Shown: positions 6,511 through 9,801 of the stretch, one piece after another
How the letters are laid out: every line of letters begins with the position of its first letter
Position numbering within the stretch: the first letter of the stretch is position 1
Assembly (NCBI GenBank): GCA_023489135.1
Contig: JAMDCE010000248.1
Coordinates: forward strand, 1 to 9,801
Reading direction: 5' to 3'
Length of the DNA stretch: 9,801 nucleotides
Source of the DNA: Chloroflexota bacterium
Lineage (GTDB): Bacteria; Chloroflexota; Chloroflexia; JAMDCE01
Made by a program: the position numbers and the translations under genes
The notes under the pieces: model-generated
Database searches by the model: none
What the model saw: only the letters and a program-made list of their open reading frames with translations
What the model was told of the DNA's origin: nothing

Positions 6511-7575
6511 CTACAGACCAAGAATATCGTTCATCTGGGCCACCAGCCACTTCATGTCGTCAATCGCCAGATCGCCCATGTGGGCAATGCGGAAGCATTT
6601 GTCTTTCAGGTCTCCGTAGCCGTTGGAAATCACGGCGCCTCTCTTCGCCAGTTCCTTGTTCAACTCACTTACGCTGATGCCTCGGGTGTTTTCGACGTTG
6701 CTCACCGTGTTGGAGGCGTAGCGCGTGTCACCGTAGATGGCGAAGTGGGTCTTTGCCCAATCCTGGAGGATGCGAGCCATCGCGGCATGACGAGCAAAGC
6801 GATTCTCCAGACCCTCGGCGAAGATGTCATCCAGTTGTTTGTTTAAGGCGAAGGTGTGGCTGATGGCCGGCGTGGCCGGAGTATTGTTCTTTTCGGCGTA
6901 TTTCTCCATCTGGAGGAAGTCGAAGTAGATGCCACGGTTTGGAATCGTCTTAGCCCGATCGAGTGCCCGCTGGCTTACCGAGGCCACCGCCATTCCGGGG
7001 GGCAAGGCGAAGCATTTCTGGACGCTGGCAAGACAAACGTCGATGCCAAGCTTGTCCACCTCGATCTTGATGCCGGCCATTCCACTGACGGAATCGACCA
7101 GCAGCAAGACATCTGGATATTTCTTCACCACCTCGGCGATCTCGCCCAGTGGATTGGTGATTCCCGTGGAGGTCTCGTTGTGCGTTACACAGACGGCGTC
7201 GTATTGGCCGGAGGCCAGCTCTTCGTCCACCATCTCTGGCGTAATAGCCTGACCGATATCGACTTTGATGGCGCCCGTTTCCTTGCCGTTGGCGACGGCG
7301 ATCTCGTGCCAGCGCTTGGCGAAAGCGCCATTGATGGTGTTGAGGACCCTCCTGCCCACGCAATTGCGGATAGCCCCTTCCATTACCCCGGTGGCCGAGC
7401 TGGAAAAGAGGTAGACGCGGTTGTTGGTATAGAGAAGTTTCTGGAGTTTGGGTACGACCTGAGAGTGAAGCTCCTCGTAGTCTTTGGCGCGGTGCCCGAT
7501 CATTGGGGTGGCCATCGCCTGCAGGATCTCATCCCGCACGTGGGTGGGTCCAGGAATGAACAGCTTCTTGTACAT
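6511..7575 (-). CDS. Class V PLP aminotransferase (probable phosphoserine/serine-pyruvate type)
   Basis: The protein has 354 residues and belongs to the alanine-glyoxylate/serine-pyruvate aminotransferase branch of fold-type I, class V. Visible features (numbering from the ATG) are FIPGPTHV (6-13), the cofactor phosphate loop SSSATGVMEGA (58-68), THNETSTG (131-138), the PLP-pyridine Asp161 in LLVDSVSG, the Schiff-base Lys187 in ASVQKCF, and Arg329 in CFRIAHMG for the substrate carboxylate. Next to serA it probably transaminates 3-phosphohydroxypyruvate with glutamate to give phosphoserine, replacing a classical SerC. Alanine-glyoxylate or serine-glyoxylate transamination is the alternative. 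AAGGAGG (7588-7582) favours the ATG at 7575, six bases from AGGAGG, over the adjoining TTG at 7578. It is the first gene of the operon, transcribed from a strong promoter through a structured leader of about 128 nt. Confidence 0.9.
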   Translation of the reverse strand: MYKKLFIPGPTHVRDEILQAMATPMIGHRAKDYEELHSQVVPKLQKLLYTNNRVYLFSSSATGVMEGAIRNCVGRRVLNTINGAFAKRWHEIAVANGKETGAIKVDIGQAITPEMVDEELASGQYDAVCVTHNETSTGITNPLGEIAEVVKKYPDVLLLVDSVSGMAGIKIEVDKLGIDVCLASVQKCFALPPGMAVASVSQRALDRAKTIPNRGIYFDFLQMEKYAEKNNTPATPAISHTFALNKQLDDIFAEGLENRFARHAAMARILQDWAKTHFAIYGDTRYASNTVSNVENTRGISVSELNKELAKRGAVISNGYGDLKDKCFRIAHMGDLAIDDMKWLVAQMNDILGL

Positions 7576-7602
7576 CAATTACCTCCTTACGCCCCGGTGA
7601 GC

Positions 7603-7660
7603 ACAAAAAACCACTGGACCGCCAAATTGTTAGGAGAGATTGGAACTAGTGGCTTTTTGT
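7603..7660 (-). terminator. Terminator-like hairpin in the leader of the serine operon
   Basis: On the minus-strand transcript, ACAAAAAGCCACT (7660-7648) pairs with AGTGGTTTTTTGT (7615-7603). All 13 positions pair if one G-U is allowed; on the plus strand the same position is an A-C mismatch. The structure therefore fits an RNA made from the minus strand. The loop is 32 nt and has an inner CCAA/TTGG repeat. A run of six U closes the 3' arm. It sits between the promoter (7710-7738) and the aminotransferase ribosome binding site, so it may be an attenuator or riboswitch expression platform. No T-box consensus or known aptamer was recognised. Confidence 0.55.
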
Positions 7661-7709
7661 AAAGAGTGTGTTAACTACATGTGAAATATCGCGCTAGATG
7701 TCTACTCTC

Positions 7710-7738
7710 ATTGTACAGAGTGGGCCCCTGCTTGTCAA
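7710..7738 (-). promoter_or_regulatory. Near-consensus sigma-70 promoter of the serine operon
   Basis: On the minus strand TTGACA (7738-7733) is a perfect -35. It is followed by exactly 17 bp and TACAAT (7715-7710), a 5/6 -10. The predicted start is near 7703, leaving a leader of about 128 nt before the aminotransferase ATG at 7575. Orientation and distance suit the aminotransferase-serA operon. Confidence 0.75.
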
Positions 7739-8149
7739 GTAGTTGATGATGGCAATGGCGCTCACTCCGGCAAGGCCTCCTCGACGCTGGATGCATACTC
7801 TAACGAAAGTCAAGAGTCCGTTCTGATGGCAAGGCTCCCAGACTGTTGAAACTGCGGCAACGGATTCGGCTGAGATGCGGCATGCTCCGTCTCTACAAGG
7901 CTTCCTTGACCCGCCGGTGAGGCCGGTTTCCTTTGCCTAGCCCGTGACTTGGGTCGCCGGGCCTTCTCTATGAGGGTTGAAACTCATTCTCTGTTCTTCG
8001 GCGAGCTGTGGTTGCCCTTGACAGCGAGGCGGAGATACTCCAACATACGGCTTGGGACTGTGGCTCGAAATTGGTTGACGGGAGAGTAACTGACAGAACG
8101 CCTTATGGCCGGCCCGCTGACTAATAGCTCAAAGACAGGTGGTGGCGCA
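7739..8149. other. Gene-free stretch between divergent transcription units
   Basis: I find no gene, tRNA or known RNA in these 411 bp. A perfect -35 hexamer TTGACA lies at 8018-8023 on the plus strand, with a poor -10 (AACATA, 8042-8047) 18 bp later; it is the best candidate promoter for the downstream isomerase gene. Short GC-rich repeats occur, such as GCCCG/CGGGC around 7939-7961. The octamer GTTGAAAC occurs twice (7845-7852 and 7976-7983) without forming an array. Confidence 0.45.
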
Positions 8150-8854
8150 ATGAGAAGACTTGGCTTGCTCGTTCCCTCATCCAACACCACAATGGAGTAC
8201 GAGTTTTACCGGTACTTGCCGCCTGGGGTGCATTTGCACACTTCTCGTATGCCCTGCATCGACGTCAACGCCGAGCAGCTTGGCCATATGGCTCGGGTTA
8301 GCGTGGATGGTGCCGCCCTTCTGGCCGATTGCCAGGCCGAAGTGATCCTTTTCGGCTGCACCAGCGGAAGTTTCTTGGAGGGGCTGGGCTTCGACCGCCG
8401 GCTGGAGAAGAGCATAACCGAGAGAACGGGCCGGCCGGTTATTACTACCACTCACGCCCTTCTGGACGTCTTCGAGCATCTCAGCGTAAAGAGCCTCCTG
8501 GTCTGCACGCCCTATATCGACGACATTAACGAGAGGGAGCGGCGGTTCCTATTGGACAATGGCTACCACGTCGCCGGCCTGCACGGTCTGGGCATCCTTG
8601 AAAACACCCGAATAGGCGCTTTGGATCCCGCCGAAGCATTTAAGCTCGCCTTCCAGAACGACACCTCTGAGGCCGAAGCGATTTTCATAAGCTGCACAAA
8701 CTTCCGGACCTTCGAGATAATAAACCCGCTTTCCAAGGTGCTGGGTAAGCCGGTCATCACCAGCAATCAGGCCTCGCTCTGGGCGGCCCTTCGCTATTTC
8801 GAGGAAGACCGTGAGCTGGACATATTCGAACCGCTGAAAAAAGGCGCTGAGTGA
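8150..8854 (+). CDS. Maleate cis-trans isomerase-like protein (Asp/Glu racemase superfamily)
   Basis: The 234-residue cytosolic protein has the layout of the maleate isomerase/arylmalonate decarboxylase branch of the Asp/Glu racemase superfamily. The N-terminal motif LGLLVPSSNTTME (4-16) carries the conserved Asn12. The first catalytic Cys70 is in ILFGCTSGSFLEG (66-78), and the second Cys182 is in IFISCTNFRTFE (178-189). Having both cysteines suggests an isomerase or racemase rather than an arylmalonate decarboxylase, which keeps only one. PVITT (96-100) and PVITSNQASLWAALR (201-215) are also typical of the family. The substrate could be maleate or another small dicarboxylate and cannot be fixed from sequence. 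ATG at 8150 is chosen because AGGTGG (8138-8143) lies six bases upstream and the family N-terminus begins there; the frame is open back to 8105. It appears monocistronic. No maleate-forming pathway gene (for example nicotinate degradation) is visible nearby. Confidence 0.88.
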   Translation: MRRLGLLVPSSNTTMEYEFYRYLPPGVHLHTSRMPCIDVNAEQLGHMARVSVDGAALLADCQAEVILFGCTSGSFLEGLGFDRRLEKSITERTGRPVITTTHALLDVFEHLSVKSLLVCTPYIDDINERERRFLLDNGYHVAGLHGLGILENTRIGALDPAEAFKLAFQNDTSEAEAIFISCTNFRTFEIINPLSKVLGKPVITSNQASLWAALRYFEEDRELDIFEPLKKGAE

Positions 8855-8981
8855 GATCTGGTTATTGAAGTTGGGCCCAGAAGGCAAAGAGTCGAACCAT
8901 GTGGCCGTCCAGGAAGAGGAGGACCGCGGTAGATAGCGGTGGAGAGAATGGATAGGCGGGGTGACGCACAGTAAGGACGGC

Positions 8982-9801
8982 TTACCGCTTGCGGAATTGC
9001 CTTCGCCACACCGTCAGAATTGCCAGAAACAGCGTTGCCTCGATCCCGAGAAAAATTATGACGGGCAGGCGAGGACCGATCCACCTATTCGAGACCAGAC
9101 CCCCTAATTCCCCGGTCTCTATCTTTGGCTTTGACGTGTTCGCCCAGAAGGCGGGGCCCGGTGACTGTTCATTCAAGAAGGGCAGCCTGCGACCATCCTG
9201 CATCAACCGCTCTGTCAACGCCCCCATCGGCCAGTTTTTGACGGGAAGCTTGTCCCTGAGAGTAGCCAGGGTCTGGAGGCTATTCTGTAAAGACTCCAAG
9301 GGTGTTCCATTATCCGCTTGGAGCGCTGGCGACGTCACTTCCGGTCCAAGGGCAGAAATCTCCGGCCGGCGAAGGTCCAAAATAGAGGTCGACAGCGCTG
9401 GAGAACTGCCCACGCTCTGATCTTGTAAGAACCGCGCTCCCCACGCTGCCGCGAGGAAGAACAGGCTGGCAACTACAACCATTACGAGCATGACGGACCA
9501 GCGCCTCCGGATGGCCGGCCAGGTCGAATCTTGGTTCGCCCTGGACTGCTGGCGATAATCCTGTCGAGAAGCCCGCTGAGATGGTTCACAATAGGCATCG
9601 TCGAATGGAGGGGAAGAAGTCGAGCGCCTGGACCGGTCGTAGCGCCGCCGCTTGACTGGGTCACTTAGGATCTCGTAGGCGGCGTTGATCTTCTGCATTT
9701 CGGCGGAGGACGCGGCCTTGTTTCGATCCGGGTGATACTTTCGGGCCAGGGAGCGATAGGCGGCCTGAATAACTTCAGGCTCAGCCCAGGGGCTCACCTG
9801 C
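8982..9801 (-). CDS. Membrane-anchored J-domain protein, N-terminus cut by window edge
   Basis: Residues are counted from the codon at 9797-9795. A J domain opens the visible part: [21 protein letters not shown], then the Hsp70-stimulating HPD at 22-24, then [21 protein letters not shown] (34-54). The first helix is incomplete, and CAG GTG at 9800-9795 reads as an internal Gln-Val, so the real start lies outside the window. A charged, Ser/Arg/Gln-rich linker (55-99) leads to a transmembrane segment (about 101-120). A region of about 120 residues with no family I recognise follows, then a second transmembrane segment (about 244-263) and a basic tail (WRRQFRKR). With the J domain in the cytosol, the middle region should face outside. 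It lacks the Gly/Phe-rich and zinc-finger regions of DnaJ, so it is not the general chaperone. It probably recruits DnaK to a membrane site; that is inference. Confidence 0.8.
   Translation of the reverse strand, partial: QVSPWAEPEVIQAAYRSLARKYHPDRNKAASSAEMQKINAAYEILSDPVKRRRYDRSRRSTSSPPFDDAYCEPSQRASRQDYRQQSRANQDSTWPAIRRRWSVMLVMVVVASLFFLAAAWGARFLQDQSVGSSPALSTSILDLRRPEISALGPEVTSPALQADNGTPLESLQNSLQTLATLRDKLPVKNWPMGALTERLMQDGRRLPFLNEQSPGPAFWANTSKPKIETGELGGLVSNRWIGPRLPVIIFLGIEATLFLAILTVWRRQFRKR

Noticed and set aside
7845..7983. Two copies of GTTGAAAC, a common end of CRISPR repeats
   Set aside because: The identity covers only 8 bases, the copies are 131 bp apart, the flanks differ, and no third copy or cas gene is present.
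7984..8190. Minus-strand 68-codon frame before the isomerase gene
   Set aside because: It overlaps the well-supported start of the isomerase gene, has no ribosome binding site and resembles no protein family.
8889..8899. GGTTCGACTC on the minus strand, resembling a tRNA T-loop
   Set aside because: The flanking bases do not form a T-stem and no acceptor, D or anticodon arms can be built around it.

Overview
The window is a compact bacterial chromosomal segment of moderately high GC. It looks like ordinary core and accessory metabolism, with no phage, IS or CRISPR signal. The mix of genes (a short ACT-less SerA next to a class V aminotransferase and a DUF1015 protein, an M50 protease fused to CBS domains, a Tat-signalled DUF362 protein, a maleate-isomerase-like enzyme) and the TTG start proposed for der would fit an uncultured Chloroflexota or similar thermophile-derived lineage. 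That is only a tentative inference from gene content.

Layout. Positions 1-283 (minus) hold the N-terminal part of the GTPase Der, cut by the window edge. Positions 284-591 hold no convincing gene but contain an extended -10 promoter for der and two overlapping, mutually exclusive inverted repeats. Positions 592-1767 and 1850-2995 (both minus) are a Tat-signalled DUF362 protein and a membrane site-2-type metalloprotease with two CBS domains, probably co-transcribed. A 375-bp divergent control region (2996-3370) separates them from a plus-strand two-CBS-domain protein (3371-3853). A strong stem-loop at 3890-3927 lies between this gene and the convergent minus-strand block.

Positions 4078-7575 (minus) form the core of the window: aminotransferase, then serA, then DUF1015. 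The first two enzymes carry out steps 1 and 2 of the phosphorylated serine pathway. DUF1015 carries an ADGHHR motif reminiscent of ParB/Srx-type folds and may act on phosphoserine or serine. The operon has a near-consensus promoter (7710-7738) followed by a leader of about 128 nt with a terminator-like hairpin. DUF1015 also has its own candidate promoter, overlapped by an inverted repeat, and a perfect 14-bp hairpin placed at the predicted 5' end of its mRNA.

Positions 7739-8149 hold no recognisable gene. An Asp/Glu-racemase-superfamily protein of the maleate isomerase type follows on the plus strand (8150-8854). The window ends in a minus-strand membrane protein with an N-terminal J domain (8982-9801), truncated at the edge.

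The most interesting signals are regulatory RNA and DNA structures: the serine-operon leader, the DUF1015 5' hairpin, a near-consensus sigma-54-type site before the CBS gene, and the alternative hairpins upstream of der. The possible role of DUF1015 in serine metabolism is the other point worth following. I saw no clearly new multi-gene system.
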